From Chloroflexota bacterium (GTDB lineage Bacteria > Chloroflexota > Anaerolineae > Anaerolineales > Villigracilaceae), in contig JABFGC010000002.1 in NCBI GenBank assembly GCA_013112685.1, positions 1,374,902-1,438,901 of the forward strand: a DNA stretch of 64,000 nt. Direction: 5' to 3'. The translations under genes were made by a program, and so were the position numbers. The notes under the pieces are model-generated. The model saw only the letters and a list, made by a program, of their open reading frames with translations. It had not been told where the DNA came from and ran no database searches. Numbering within the stretch: the stretch's first letter is position 1; each line of letters opens with the position of its first letter. Positions 47,493 through 56,685 of this stretch are shown piece after piece.

Positions 47493-47507
47493 CAATTTAG
47501 ACCCAAG

Positions 47508-48251
47508 TTATTGTCCCATTTCCGCCAGCGCGGCTTCGATCTCCTGCTGGAAGACATCGAGGGACCGCGCCCCCTGGATGATCCTCGTCTTCGTCTCGCC
47601 GTTCACCGTGTAGGAAAGCACAAAAGAAGGCGTGGCTTGAATACCGGCAAGCAAGCCGTCCTTGCCGTCCTGTTCGACCATATCGGCATACTTCCTTGAA
47701 TTGAAGCACGAATTGAATTCTTTCCTGTCCAGCCCAATCCTGCCGGCGTAGGCGGCGATGCGGCGGTCGGAATAGGCGCCGGCGTTTTCACCCGTCTGGT
47801 TTGCAAACAGGATGTCGTGCATCTCCCAGAATTTGCCCTGGTCGCCCGCACAGTAGGCGGCTTCGGCAGCCGCGGCGGATTCGGGACCGATGAATGTGCC
47901 AAAGGAACGGTAGACGAAGTACACCGTGCCGTCGGCGACATACGTGGACAACAATTGTTTCTCGGTATTCTCGAAGAAGACGCGGCAGTACGGGCACTGG
48001 AAGTCCGAATATTCCTCGATCTTGATCGGGGCATCGGGATTCCCCACAGCGTTGAAATCAACGTTCGTGCGGGTGATGACCGGCGGTTCGGCTATATCGC
48101 CGATCGGTTTGAGCATCGGATAAATGAACCAAAATGCGAGAATAAGCGCCCCGACCGAAATCAAACCGATTCCCAGCAGCCTGGAGCGCATCTCCCTGCG
48201 CCGCATCTGTTCGCGCCGCAATTGGCGTTTGCTCATTTCTTTGGTAGTCAT
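47508..48251 (-). CDS. Membrane-anchored DsbA-like thioredoxin-fold protein
   Basis: A 247-residue protein with a basic N-terminus, one membrane helix (about 25-48, LLGIGLISVGALILAFWFIYPML) and an extracytoplasmic DsbA-type thioredoxin fold. The active site is YSDFQCPYCRVFFENTEKQL (CPYC, about 85-88). ATPSFVLSYTVNGETKTRIIQGARSLDVFQQEIEAAL contains the cis-Pro and the C-terminal helix. It probably oxidises or isomerises disulfides in exported proteins. AGGAG precedes the ATG. Many lipoproteins in this window carry Cys pairs that could be substrates. Confidence 0.88.
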   Translation of the reverse strand: MTTKEMSKRQLRREQMRRREMRSRLLGIGLISVGALILAFWFIYPMLKPIGDIAEPPVITRTNVDFNAVGNPDAPIKIEEYSDFQCPYCRVFFENTEKQLLSTYVADGTVYFVYRSFGTFIGPESAAAAEAAYCAGDQGKFWEMHDILFANQTGENAGAYSDRRIAAYAGRIGLDRKEFNSCFNSRKYADMVEQDGKDGLLAGIQATPSFVLSYTVNGETKTRIIQGARSLDVFQQEIEAALAEMGQ

Positions 48252-48342
48252 GCCATCTCCTGTGAAATTTTAAGTTTATATCGCCGAAAATTTTCCCATG
48301 CCGGTAGAGATTTGTCCAGCAAAGCGTTAATACTCTCTTATT

Positions 48343-49185
48343 TTAGGCTTCGCGCAGGCGCGCATCCATCCAGAGAGTCATCGTCTTGAGAACCTCGGCT
48401 TTTTCCGGTTCGTTGTGAATCTCGTGGAAGCACCCCTCCCACAGCACAAGCGTGCATTTTTCCTTCAACGGTGCGGCAAACTCGATGCTGCTGGAGGGAT
48501 AGGCGATGGCATCCTCCTTGCCGTGCATCAGGAGCAGGGGAAGGGAAAACTCCCCTGCATGTCCCAGAATCCATTTCGTCGTGCCGAGCATGATCTTCCC
48601 GAAACCCAGCGACGCCTTGTCGTGTACCAGCGGGTCGTTGACGTACGCCTCAACCACTTTCACGTCGCGTGAAAGCGCCTTCGCATCCAGCCCGCTGGCA
48701 AAGATGGTGGTGGGCGTCAGCGAGCCGAGCAGGTTGGCAAGGAAAACCTTCAGGGGCTGTTTTTCGAGCGCGGAATGAAGCGCCGCGCCGGTGGCGATCA
48801 CGCCCTTCACATCCGGTTTGCGCGTCAACCCGTGATAAAGCGCTTGAATCCCGCCCAGGCTGTGCCCGTACAAAAAGAGCGGCATTCCCAGATAACGCGC
48901 GCGGGCTTGCGCCAGCAGGCTGTCAATATCGTGCATGAAGTCTTCGATGGAAGAGAGGTGCCCTCGCGCGCCGCCGGAACGCCCGTGACCGCGCAGGTCG
49001 TAGGTGAACAGGATGAACCCCTCCTTCCCAAACGCCTCGGCGACATGGGCATAGCGGGAACTATGCTCGCCCAACCCATGTACCAGGCAGACAACCGCCC
49101 TCGGCTGTATGACCTCCGGCTCCCAAACCTGGGCAAAAATATCCAGCCCGTCGTGCGACTTCCATTTCAGTTCCTGATGTTTCAT
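48343..49185 (-). CDS. Alpha/beta hydrolase, monoacylglycerol lipase-like
   Basis: A 280-residue serine hydrolase. MKHQELKWKSHDGLDIFAQVWEPEVIQPRAVVCLVHGLGEHSSRYAHVAEAFGKEGFILFTYDLRGHGRSGGARGHLSS is typical of Hydrolase_4. The nucleophile is in LYGHSLGG (about 110), the acid Asp in HGKEDAIAYPSSS and the His in CFHEIHNEPEK. The ATG at 49185 overlaps the stop of the V4R gene (ATGA). The frame extends upstream but similarity begins here. The likely reaction is hydrolysis of monoacylglycerols or related esters. Confidence 0.88.
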   Translation of the reverse strand: MKHQELKWKSHDGLDIFAQVWEPEVIQPRAVVCLVHGLGEHSSRYAHVAEAFGKEGFILFTYDLRGHGRSGGARGHLSSIEDFMHDIDSLLAQARARYLGMPLFLYGHSLGGIQALYHGLTRKPDVKGVIATGAALHSALEKQPLKVFLANLLGSLTPTTIFASGLDAKALSRDVKVVEAYVNDPLVHDKASLGFGKIMLGTTKWILGHAGEFSLPLLLMHGKEDAIAYPSSSIEFAAPLKEKCTLVLWEGCFHEIHNEPEKAEVLKTMTLWMDARLREA

Positions 49186-49793
49186 GGACGCCCTCCCAGC
49201 GTGATTTTGAATTCGCATTGCCGCGCGCCCGCTGCGCAGCAGGCGCGTTCTTCGATATCGTGTTCCTCGCCGGTCGCCCAAAAGAGACATTCCCGGATCA
49301 AACCGTGCGTCACAAAACAGACCGGCGCTTCATCGGATTGATTCAAAGCGGCGGGAGAAGCCTGGTCCACCAGGAGCAGGTCGAGGTCCAGGGTGTGAAC
49401 CGTGATGTCTCCCCGCTTCGCACCGAGGACGCGGGCAAGCAGATCCAGCGCCTGCTTTCTCCTAAAAGATTTTGGCAGCCCGCGCAGGAGCGATGCCTGC
49501 GCTTTGATTCCAAACGAGGAGTCGTTCAACAAACGCCCCCACAGGTTCGCGCCGATGCGCAGAAGAATCCCGCGCGCGCCGCGCCCGTAATATTTGCGCA
49601 AGGCGGATTGCAGGCTGGCATATTCCTCCGCCGCCTGCGCATCGTTCAATGCGGAAAGACGCCCGGGGTTTGCCCACTCGCGCGGCAGGTCCGCTTTCGA
49701 TAACACGGCGGAAAAGGCATCCTGCCCGATTTCATCGGCGAGCGTTTCGATAAACCTGCGTAAGATGCGCACCGGAAATTCTTTTTGAGCCAT
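49182..49793 (-). CDS. V4R-domain protein
   Basis: A 203-residue protein whose C-terminal half ends VCFVTHGLIRECLFWATGEEHDIEERACCAAGARQCEFKITLGG, the pattern of V4R (4-vinyl reductase-like) domains: a conserved Glu, Gly-x-x-x-Cys and a closing Cys-x-F-x-I. V4R domains bind small hydrophobic or aromatic ligands and occur in bacteriochlorophyll reductases and sensor proteins. The N-terminal half is helical and resembles the helical lead-in of similar proteins. No tetrapyrrole biosynthesis gene is nearby, so a ligand-sensing role seems more likely than bacteriochlorophyll synthesis. Confidence 0.7.
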   Translation of the reverse strand: MAQKEFPVRILRRFIETLADEIGQDAFSAVLSKADLPREWANPGRLSALNDAQAAEEYASLQSALRKYYGRGARGILLRIGANLWGRLLNDSSFGIKAQASLLRGLPKSFRRKQALDLLARVLGAKRGDITVHTLDLDLLLVDQASPAALNQSDEAPVCFVTHGLIRECLFWATGEEHDIEERACCAAGARQCEFKITLGGRP

Positions 49794-50653
49794 TAATCCC
49801 CGCCCCCGCGAACAAAAACGGGAAAGTACTCCCCCGTGCGCACGAACCCCAGCCGCTTGTAAAGCGCCAGCGAGGCGATGTTATCTGCCTGTGTATTCAC
49901 GGAAAGATTTCGGGTGGAGTAGACGTTCAACTGCCGGATCAATTCCCCGACCAGGGCGGATCCGACTCCCATGCCTTGCGCTTCGGGCCGGACTGCGAGC
50001 CGGGCGAGGTGCGCCCCAAACGTATTCCCGGTGCTGATTTGATACCCAATCATGCCCGCATCGTTTTCCGCGACCGTGGCGTGAATCGCCTGCGAATACG
50101 CCCTTTGAAGCGAATCCAGCGAGTTATGCCAGAAGGGGCCGAACGCCGCCAAATCCAGCCGTGTGACTTCGAGGAGGTCTTCGTGCCGCATGGAGCGAAT
50201 GCGGATTTTGGCTGGGGCTGAAACCGGCAGGGGGTTGCCGCCGGGTCGCTGCAGGAGGACGATGTCCTGCATCAATTCAAAACCGCTGGAAAGCAGGATG
50301 TTTTGAAACCACTGCTTGACGGAGATGGCGGCAATCTGTACGCGGGGGTTGGCTTGAAAGGCTTCGGCGCAGGCACTCTCCCAGAGGGCAGACCAGGCTT
50401 CGGGTCCGGTGAGATGCGCCTGGTGGGTAAAGAGGCGAATCCAGGCTACATCCGGCGGGTCTTCCGGGCAGGCAAAGGCAGCGGAGATCAGCCCGGCATC
50501 GTCCAACACCCAGTAGTTTTGCGAGCCGATCCAATCGAGGGCGGAGCGCCAGTCGAGATGGCGGTGGGTATTCGATTCGTGAAAAACGAGGCCGGCGATC
50601 TGGCGATGATCCTCTGCGACCGCGCGGCGAACCTGAAGGCTGAGGCTGATCAT
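49793..50653 (-). CDS. GNAT-family N-acetyltransferase (tandem GNAT-like)
   Basis: A 286-residue protein. The C-terminal GNAT domain (about 150-280) has the acetyl-CoA motif LARLAVRPEAQGMGVGSALVGELIRQL (Q/RxxGxG/A type, about 213-239) and NTQADNIASLALYKRLGFVRTGEYFPVF. The N-terminal half (about 7-130) looks like a degenerate GNAT domain lacking the CoA loop. Such tandem arrangements are common. The substrate is unknown. Its stop and the next gene's start overlap by one base, and it starts one base after the TPR gene's stop, so these minus-strand genes form an operon. Confidence 0.82.
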   Translation of the reverse strand: MISLSLQVRRAVAEDHRQIAGLVFHESNTHRHLDWRSALDWIGSQNYWVLDDAGLISAAFACPEDPPDVAWIRLFTHQAHLTGPEAWSALWESACAEAFQANPRVQIAAISVKQWFQNILLSSGFELMQDIVLLQRPGGNPLPVSAPAKIRIRSMRHEDLLEVTRLDLAAFGPFWHNSLDSLQRAYSQAIHATVAENDAGMIGYQISTGNTFGAHLARLAVRPEAQGMGVGSALVGELIRQLNVYSTRNLSVNTQADNIASLALYKRLGFVRTGEYFPVFVRGGGD

Positions 50654-50654
50654 T

Positions 50655-51176
50655 TCACTTGATGAAGCGCAGGAGGAATTTCAGGATGCGTTCGAAAAAT
50701 CCCGGGTTCTTTTTGACGTCGAGCGAACCCATCATCTTGAAGGCGGATTCGGTGATCCTGCCGGTCTTGAGTTTGATGGCGGCGGCGGATTTCATGACCA
50801 TGGCGCGCAGGTCGCCTTCGTCAATCCGACCGAACAACTCGGCGGAACGTTCGTATTTTTCGAGGGCTTCCTCGTAGCGGCGCAGGGCTTCCAGCGCGGC
50901 GGCTTGATTCCCCAATGCCATCGCCTGGCGTTTGATGTCGTTTGCCCCGGCAAAGGTTTGGTCGGTGCCGAGGGCGGCTTCGAGCGCCTCCTGCGGTTTG
51001 CCCGCCTGCAGCAGGGCGACGCTCGCGTTGTTTTGCATTTCAGCCGCCAGCAAGCCGTTGCGTCCGAGGGTGTAGCCTTCCGCCGCGCGGCGGAAATGTT
51101 CGGCGGCTTCGGCGAAGTTCTTGTTTTCAAAGGCGCGTTTGCCTTTGGCGTCGAGTTGGTGGGGTTCGAGGGTCAT
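50655..51176 (-). CDS. Small TPR protein
   Basis: A 173-residue protein with about three TPR-like helix pairs: LDAKGKRAFENKNFAEAAEHFRRAAEGYTLGRNGLLAAEMQNNASVALLQAGKPQEALEAALGTDQTFAGA and QAMALGNQAAALEALRRYEEALEKYERSAELF. The C-terminus is basic and hydrophobic (FFERILKFLLRFIK) and might touch the membrane. No enzymatic motif. It lies between a double-XRE regulator and a GNAT gene and probably mediates a protein contact. Confidence 0.75.
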   Translation of the reverse strand: MTLEPHQLDAKGKRAFENKNFAEAAEHFRRAAEGYTLGRNGLLAAEMQNNASVALLQAGKPQEALEAALGTDQTFAGANDIKRQAMALGNQAAALEALRRYEEALEKYERSAELFGRIDEGDLRAMVMKSAAAIKLKTGRITESAFKMMGSLDVKKNPGFFERILKFLLRFIK

Positions 51177-51206
51177 CTGCGGAGTTTTGGGATGGAAGGG
51201 GAATCT

Positions 51207-51881
51207 TTAGAGCGTGATGTCCAGCAAGCCTTCGGCAACCGAGCGCAATTTTTCCCTGGACATGCTGCTGAGTTTCATCGCCAGTTCAAGGTAGGGGCGG
51301 TTGACCGGCTGGCAGACGAAGTCCTGCACCTCTTCGGGCAGTTCAAGGAATTTTTGCATGGCGCGCTGGCTGTTCATCCAATCGCCCACGGGTCCGCTTT
51401 GGTCGAAGAAGTTTTCGATGCGGCTGCCCAGCACGGCAAGGATGCTTTCCAGTTCGGGCACGCTCACGGGGCGTTCGCCCAGTTCGTACGATTTCAATCT
51501 CGACTGCGAAATGCCCGTCGCCGATGAAACCTGGCGGATGGACATGTTCGCGTTGGTGCGTTCCTGGCGCAGCAGTGCGCCGATCATCCGCTGGCGGAGC
51601 GCGACGAGGCGTGCGATGTCCGCGGCTTCCATGGGAGAGGAGGCGTCGGACATGGTTTCGTTTCCCCAAAACTGCGAGATGGGAAGTTTCAGGAAATAAA
51701 CAAGCGCTTCGAGTTCGGGCAGGGACGGCGAACGACGACCCTCTTCATAGGCGCGGAAGACACCGGGCTTGACGCCTATTGCATCGGCGCATTCCTTGAT
51801 ACTGCGGCGTTCCGCCATGCGGGCGTCCCGTATCAGCAAGCCGAGTTTCTTTTCACGAATGGTGATTTGGGCGTTGTTCAT
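51207..51881 (-). CDS. Regulator with two XRE-type helix-turn-helix domains
   Basis: A 224-residue protein with two HTH_XRE-like motifs. The first is KLGLLIRDARMAERRSIKECADAIGVKPGVFRAYEEGRRSPSLPELEALVYFLKLPISQFW (about 12-70). The second is LRQRMIGALLRQERTNANMSIRQVSSATGISQSRLKSYELGERPVSVPELESILAVLG (about 93-150). A C-terminal helical part (about 160-224) may dimerise. Duplicate XRE domains occur in Chloroflexota regulators. A promoter with TATAAT lies upstream and GAGG precedes the ATG. It leads the minus-strand group that runs to the lipase gene. Confidence 0.8.
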   Translation of the reverse strand: MNNAQITIREKKLGLLIRDARMAERRSIKECADAIGVKPGVFRAYEEGRRSPSLPELEALVYFLKLPISQFWGNETMSDASSPMEAADIARLVALRQRMIGALLRQERTNANMSIRQVSSATGISQSRLKSYELGERPVSVPELESILAVLGSRIENFFDQSGPVGDWMNSQRAMQKFLELPEEVQDFVCQPVNRPYLELAMKLSSMSREKLRSVAEGLLDITL

Positions 51882-51908
51882 GTTTCCTCGTTATCGGTGA
51901 ATGCCCCG

Positions 51909-51914
51909 ATTATA
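51909..51914 (-). promoter_or_regulatory. -10 element upstream of the XRE regulator
   Basis: On the minus strand TATAAT lies 27 bases before the ATG at 51881, with GAGGAAAC in between as ribosome binding site. It partly overlaps the region just after the cpaF stop. No clear -35. Confidence 0.45.
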
Positions 51915-51924
51915 GGAGAGTGTT

Positions 51925-53248
51925 TCACCGCCGCGCGGCTGCGTCGGGCGCGGGTTTGTTGGTCATGAAGATTTCCGAGCCCAGTTTATTACCGGCCGCT
52001 TCGAGCCGCGGCATGAAGAGCGGGCGGATGCCGGTGGGTTTCAATTCGCCCAATACTTTCCCATCCTGTGTGACGCCCGTCTGGTTGAATTTGAAGATGT
52101 CGGTCAGGACGACCACATCGCCTTCCATGCCCGCCACCTCGGTGATGGATGTGATCTTGCGCTGCCCGTCCTTGAGGCGGGTCTGCTGGACGATCAGGTC
52201 AATGGCAGAGGAAATCTGCGTGCGCACCACCTTCAGCGGCAGGGTCCATGCCCGCCATCAGCACCAGCGTTTCCGGGCGCGAGAGCGCATCGCGCGGACT
52301 GTTGGCATGCACGGTGGTCAGCGAGCCGTCGTGCCCGGTGTTCATCGCCTGGAGCATATCGAGGGCTTCGCCGCCGCGCACCTCGCCCACCACGATGCGG
52401 TCGGGGCGCATACGCAGGGAGTTCTTGACCAGGTCGCGGATGGTCACGGCATGGAGTCCGTCCACGTTCGGGGCTTTGGTTTCCATGCGCATGACGTGAT
52501 CCTGCTGCAACTGCAATTCGGCGGCGTCTTCAATGGTGATGATGCGCTCATCCTCCGGGATGAAGCCGGAGAGGACGTTCAGAAGCGTGGTCTTGCCGGA
52601 GCCTGTCCCGCCGGAGATGACGATGTTGAAGCGCGCCCGGACGCAGGCTTCCAGGAAGTCCGCCATCTGGCGCGAAAGCGAACCGAACTCGATCAGGTTC
52701 TCGACCGAGAGTTTATCCTTGCGGAATTTGCGGATGGTGATGGAGGGACCGTCAATCGCCACCGGGCGCACCACGGCATTGACGCGCGAGCCGTCCGGCA
52801 GACGCGCATCCACGGTGGGAGAGTCATAGTCCACACGCCTGCCCAGGGGCAGGATGATGCGGTCAATGATCCGCAAGACATGGTCTTCGTCGTCGAAAAC
52901 GACGCTGGACTTGGAGAGTTGTCCGTTTTTCTCGATGAAGACCTTCTTGGGTCCGTTGACCATGATCTCGGAGACATCGGGGTCTTCCAGCAGAGGTTGG
53001 ATGGGACCAAAACCGAGCAGGTCGTTGAAGACCTGTTTGAAGATTTCCCGCTTCACATCCTCCGGAAGTTTCAACTGCATCTGGTCGAAGATGCGGGTGA
53101 TGTTCTGATGGACGAATGCGCCGCGCTGGGCGGCGGGGATTCCTTCCATCTCGAGCGCGCGCAGGAGGTTGTCGGTCAGGTATTTTTTCAGGCGGATCAG
53201 GTCTTGCGCCGTCAGTCTTTGCGGCATACCGGGCGTTGCGGCGCTCAT
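51925..53248 (-). CDS. CpaF/TadA-type secretion ATPase (one frameshift)
   Basis: The protein has the CpaF layout. A helical N-terminal domain (MSAATPGMPQRLTAQDLIRLKKYLTDNLLRALEMEGIPAAQRGAFVHQNI) is followed by FGPIQPLLEDPDVSEIMVNGPKKVFIEKNGQL. Walker A is IVISGGTGSGKTTLLNVLSGFI, the Asp box IITIEDAAELQL, and the Walker B/His box region RPDRIVVGEVRGGEALDMLQAMNTGHDGSLTTVHANSPRDALSRPETLVLMAGMD. A one-base insertion near 52243 (CCC for CC) breaks it; restored, it reads LPLKVVRTQISSAIDLIVQQTRLKDGQRKITSITEVAGMEGDVV. About 440 residues. It should power Tad-type pilus assembly, yet no pilin or platform gene is in the window. Confidence 0.92.
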
Positions 53249-53544
53249 TCCCCTGCATCCTTCCCGGTTGCTTCGTCCGCGGGCATGACCCAGACGATCT
53301 GTTTCTTTTGGACCGCCAGGAACGAACTGGTGAAAACCACATTGCCGTCCACATTATAGATGCTGGCATTGGTGACAGCCATATAGTCTTCGCCGTTTTC
53401 CAGTTCATCCTTGAGGCGCTCTCCCTGCCGGACGTGCACCTGTCCGCGGATCAGATGGGTGGTGGTCTGAAGGATGGATGGGACGGGAATTTTCTGGATT
53501 ACGTTGGTGTAATACTTTCCCTTTTCATCGTATTCGATTGTCAT
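53245..53544 (-). CDS. Small conserved-looking protein coupled to cpaF
   Basis: A 99-residue protein without signal peptide or membrane helix. The central part (VPSILQTTTHLIRGQVHVRQGERLKDELENGEDYMAVTNASIYNVDGNVVFTSSFLAVQKKQIVWVMPADE) is beta-rich. I recall similar small proteins in Chloroflexota, but the function is unknown. Its last codons overlap the cpaF start by four bases (ATGA), and it starts 11 bases after the CpaE-like gene, so it is translated with both. A role in regulating or localising the ATPases is a reasonable guess only. Confidence 0.7.
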   Translation of the reverse strand: MTIEYDEKGKYYTNVIQKIPVPSILQTTTHLIRGQVHVRQGERLKDELENGEDYMAVTNASIYNVDGNVVFTSSFLAVQKKQIVWVMPADEATGKDAGE

Positions 53545-53555
53545 GATTCACTCCG

Positions 53556-54722
53556 TCAGGCGGGCGCAAATTGTTCGCCGCGCAGTTTCCGGGCGAGCGC
53601 CGCCATTTCCTTTGCCGTATCGTGGAAAATGATGGAAGCCGTGTCGTTGGGGAATTTTAACGTAAAAGGCTGATGGTGGCTGTTTGCAAAAGCGAAATTT
53701 GTGCCGAGGTAGGGCATGGCGGCGTTGATCGTGATTCCCAGCATCTTTTCGGCGTCCACCTTGCTCAATCCCTCCAGCCCCACGGCGCGGTTCAGGATGG
53801 TATAGACCGAATCGAGATGCACTCCCTTGCTTTTCAGGTAATCCAGAAGGATCTTCGTGAGCGAGACCGTGCTGATGTCCGTGCTGATGAGCAGGGCGAT
53901 CAGGTCGGAATGCTGGAGGAGCGGCAGGGTGATCTTTGAAAGCGAGCGTCCGATGTCAATCAGGACGTAATCGTACGAGGTTTTCAACGAAGTGACAATG
54001 TCCCAGATGCGTCCAACGTTGAGTTGATTGCTCCTTTCCGGGTCGGGCGAACCTGCCAGCAGGTTGAAGCGCCAGATGTTCATCGCCGGCAGGTGGCGGC
54101 GGAAGAATTCCGGCGTGGTCTCGTCGGCGGGCATGTCGGCGACACTGACGATGTTCATCTCGCCGGTGTAGCCGACAATCGGGGCAATCGAGCCGATGGG
54201 GAGTACCAGGTCCAGGACCGCCAGGCGCGATTCGGGCTGGAACTGGGCGATATTCATGGCGATATTCGCGCACATGGAGGATGTCCCCGTCCCGCCCTTG
54301 GCGCCGAGGAAGGTGATCGAAAGCCCGCCCTGTTTCATCACTTCCTCGGTCAGCCCAAGCAGGCGCACGAGCGCATCCCTGAGCAACGGCACAGCCTGCC
54401 CGGATTTGGGGATGAATTCGTTGAAACCGGCATCCAGGCAGGTCTGCCTGCGTGAACTGGTTGTGTCGCTGCTCAGGGCAACGAGCGGAATGTGCGACGT
54501 GCGCGCGTCGTTCCTCAATTTGGAGGCGAACTCCTCCCCCGTCAAATCCGGCAGGGCCGGGTCCGCAATGATCAGGTCAGGTCTGTCGCGCCAGGAATAG
54601 ATCAGCCCTTCCTTGCCGGACCCGGCCTGACTTACGTCATAGTTCGATTCGTATAATTTCTTGGCGATAAAGTTTCGACTGGCAACATCGGAGTCTACAA
54701 TAAGAATTCTTTTTTGGGGCAT
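53556..54722 (-). CDS. CpaE/TadZ-like protein: receiver domain plus MinD-type ATPase
   Basis: A 388-residue protein. An N-terminal receiver-like domain (about 1-118) has ILIVDSDVASRNF and the phosphorylatable Asp in LIIADPALPDLTGEEF (about 55), plus Lys in FIPKSG. The ATPase domain has a deviant Walker A FLGAKGGTGTSSMCANIAMNIAQ (about 140-162) and LAVLDLVLPIGSIAPIVGY, where MinD-type proteins have DxD. DYVLIDIGRSLSKITLPLLQHSDLIALLISTDISTVSLTKILLDYL matches CpaE/TadZ localisation factors. TadZ places the pilus machine at the cell pole. It lies between an OmpR-type regulator and cpaF. Confidence 0.88.
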   Translation of the reverse strand: MPQKRILIVDSDVASRNFIAKKLYESNYDVSQAGSGKEGLIYSWRDRPDLIIADPALPDLTGEEFASKLRNDARTSHIPLVALSSDTTSSRRQTCLDAGFNEFIPKSGQAVPLLRDALVRLLGLTEEVMKQGGLSITFLGAKGGTGTSSMCANIAMNIAQFQPESRLAVLDLVLPIGSIAPIVGYTGEMNIVSVADMPADETTPEFFRRHLPAMNIWRFNLLAGSPDPERSNQLNVGRIWDIVTSLKTSYDYVLIDIGRSLSKITLPLLQHSDLIALLISTDISTVSLTKILLDYLKSKGVHLDSVYTILNRAVGLEGLSKVDAEKMLGITINAAMPYLGTNFAFANSHHQPFTLKFPNDTASIIFHDTAKEMAALARKLRGEQFAPA

Positions 54723-54761
54723 GATAGGATTTCCTTTGCATGCCTCCCACGAGGGGTCGTC

Positions 54762-55459
54762 TCACGATTCGATGGGGGGCATCAAATATCCCAATCCGGA
54801 GCGTGTGACGATGTGCCGCGGATTGTGGGCATCCTTCTCCAGCTTTTGACGCAGGCGCGCGATGCTCACCCACAGGATCTCCTTGTCATTCTTGTATTCC
54901 ACGCCCCATACGCTCGTGAGCAGATCCTCCGATGTAAGAATCTTGCCGATGTTATGCGCAAACTGAAGCAGGAGTCGATACTCGGTTGCGGAAAGGGAGA
55001 TGGGGTCCTCCCCGCGCCAGACCTCCGCTCTGGCAAAATCAATCTTCAGATCGTCGTGAGTGAAGAAGCGCACCTGACCCGCATCGGTGGGCGGCTGGGC
55101 ACGGCGCAGGACTGCCCGAACGCGCGCCAGCAATTCCGTCGCCGAAAACGGCTTGACCAGGTAATCGTCCGCGCCAAGGTCCAGCCCGCGCACGCGGTCA
55201 TGTTCCTCGCCGCGCGCCGTCAGAATGACGATGGGCACGTTGGAAAACTCGCGCAACCGCTGGCAGACGCCGAACCCGTCCAGACGCGGCATCATCACGT
55301 CCAGCAGGACCAGGTCAATGGGCTGGGCGGAAAATACATCCAGCGCCTGCACCCCGTCCGGGCGGTCGTCACTTCGTAGCCTTCGGTCCGCAGGTTCGCT
55401 TCCAACAGGCGAAGATACCGGGGTTCATCATCAACGATCAGGATACGCTTTGCCATCAT
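54762..55459 (-). CDS. OmpR-family response regulator (one frameshift)
   Basis: The N-terminus is MMAKRILIVDDEPRYLRLLEANLRTEGYEVTTAR. A missing G near 55361 shifts the frame; restored, it reads DGVQALDVFSAQPIDLVLLDVMMPRLDGFGVCQRLR with the phosphoacceptor Asp in LLDVMMPRLDG. VIVILTARGEE and YLVKPFSATELLARV complete the receiver. The C-terminal winged helix (LKIDFARAEVWRGEDPISLSATEYRLLLQFAHNIGKILTSEDLLTSVWGVEYKNDKEILWVSIARLRQKLEKD) is OmpR-type. About 232 residues. Adjacent kinase genes are its likely partners. Confidence 0.9.
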
Positions 55460-55490
55460 GACTCTCCTTAGGACAAGAATGAAAAAACGG

Positions 55491-56682
55491 TCAAAGCGTT
55501 GGATTGGCAGGCAGTTCGATGAAAAACGTGGTGCCTTTATCCAACATTGACTCTACCCAAATCTTACCATGATGCGCCATAACAATTTGCTTGCAAATAT
55601 ACAGCCCAAGCCCGGTGCCGGTCACGGTCCGTTCGCCGGGGACGCGGTAGAAGCGTTCGAACAGGAAGGGCAGAAAATCCTCGGGGATGCCGTCGCCTTC
55701 GTCGGCGAAGGAGATGAGCACCTTGTTGTCCTGCGTCTTCGTCCTGATGGTAATCTTCGAACCGGGGGCGTATTTGACGGCGTTGCTGAACAGGTTCTCG
55801 AACACCTGCGAAATCCGCACGCCGTCGCCGAGGACGGGCGGCAGGGGTTCCGTTAAAAACTCGATGTTCAGGTTTGGATGATGCGTGTTGACGCGCGTCG
55901 CAACGTCGCGGATCAGCGCATCGAGGCGCAGGGGTGAAAACTTGAATTGCAGGGCCCTGCTTTGCAGGCGGGCGGATTCGAGCATGTCCTCGATCAACTT
56001 CGTCAGGCGGTCCGCTTCTTCATCTATGATGGTGAGGAACTCGCGCTGGGTCTCGTCGTCCCGGGTCGTATCCTGGCGCAGGAGGCTGGTGCTGTATCCC
56101 TTGATGAAGCCGAGCGGCGTGCGCAGTTCGTGGGAGATGGTCGAGACGAAATCGTCCTGCAAGCGCATCTGCCGCTGGACCGAATCCAATTCCGCGCGCG
56201 CCTCCCGGAGTTCCTTGCGTTCGATCAGCGCGGACGACCAGAACGCCTGCAGGGACGCGATATGGATGTGGTCGTCGGTGTATTCGGGTCCGCCGAAACG
56301 CACGAACAAAAGCGCGCCGCGAATCTTCGAACCGATGCGCAGGGGCATCCCGATCAAATAAGGCTGGGTCATCCGGTTGCCATAACGCATCTTCGAGCGC
56401 GGTTCGCGGATCACGGTGCGCCCCGACCGGATCACATCGCTCGCCACGATCTCCCCCGGGCGGCGTCGGCTTCGGCGTTCTTCCCGCGTCCCATGGCGCG
56501 CGCGTACACAACATCCAAGCCCTTGTCGCGCAGGTCTTCCAAATAAATGGCGACATTGTCGAACACGAACGCGCCGCGCAGGGAAACGAACAGCGTGTCC
56601 AACGCGGCTTTCAGGTCCTGCTTTTTTGCACTTCCTGAAAGATGTGATGCAGTTGGGAAAGGGTGACTTCTTGTTGATCCAT
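55491..56682 (-). CDS. GAF-domain histidine kinase (two frameshifts)
   Basis: The start MDQQEVTLSQLHHIFQEVQK at 56682 follows the previous kinase stop by three bases. Missing bases near 56624 (A-run) and 56456 (G-run) break the N-terminal GAF-like domain; restored, it reads DLKAALDTLFVSLRGAFVFDNVAIYLEDLRDKGLDVVYARAMGRGKNAEADAARGEIVASDVIRSGRTVIREPRS. HisKA follows with DDFVSTISHELRTPLGFIKGYSTSLL (phosphorylated His), then HATPase_c with VFENLFSNAVKYAPGSKITI, FADEGDGIPEDFLPFLFERF and GTGLGLYICKQIV. About 397 residues, cytoplasmic. It probably phosphorylates the adjacent OmpR-type regulator. Confidence 0.87.
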
Positions 56683-56685
56683 GAA

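Noticed and set aside
48659..48676. Palindrome TTTCACGTCGCGTGAAA as a parS site
   Set aside because: It has the wrong spacing for the parS consensus TGTTTCACGTGAAACA and lies inside the lipase gene.
51925..53248. Programmed frameshifting in cpaF and similar genes
   Set aside because: No slippery heptamer or stimulatory structure is needed to explain it; the same kind of one-base change occurs in many unrelated genes of the window.
51920..53359. 479-codon plus-strand open frame opposite cpaF
   Set aside because: It runs antisense to cpaF and its small neighbour and lacks a recognisable domain; cpaF motifs are unambiguous.
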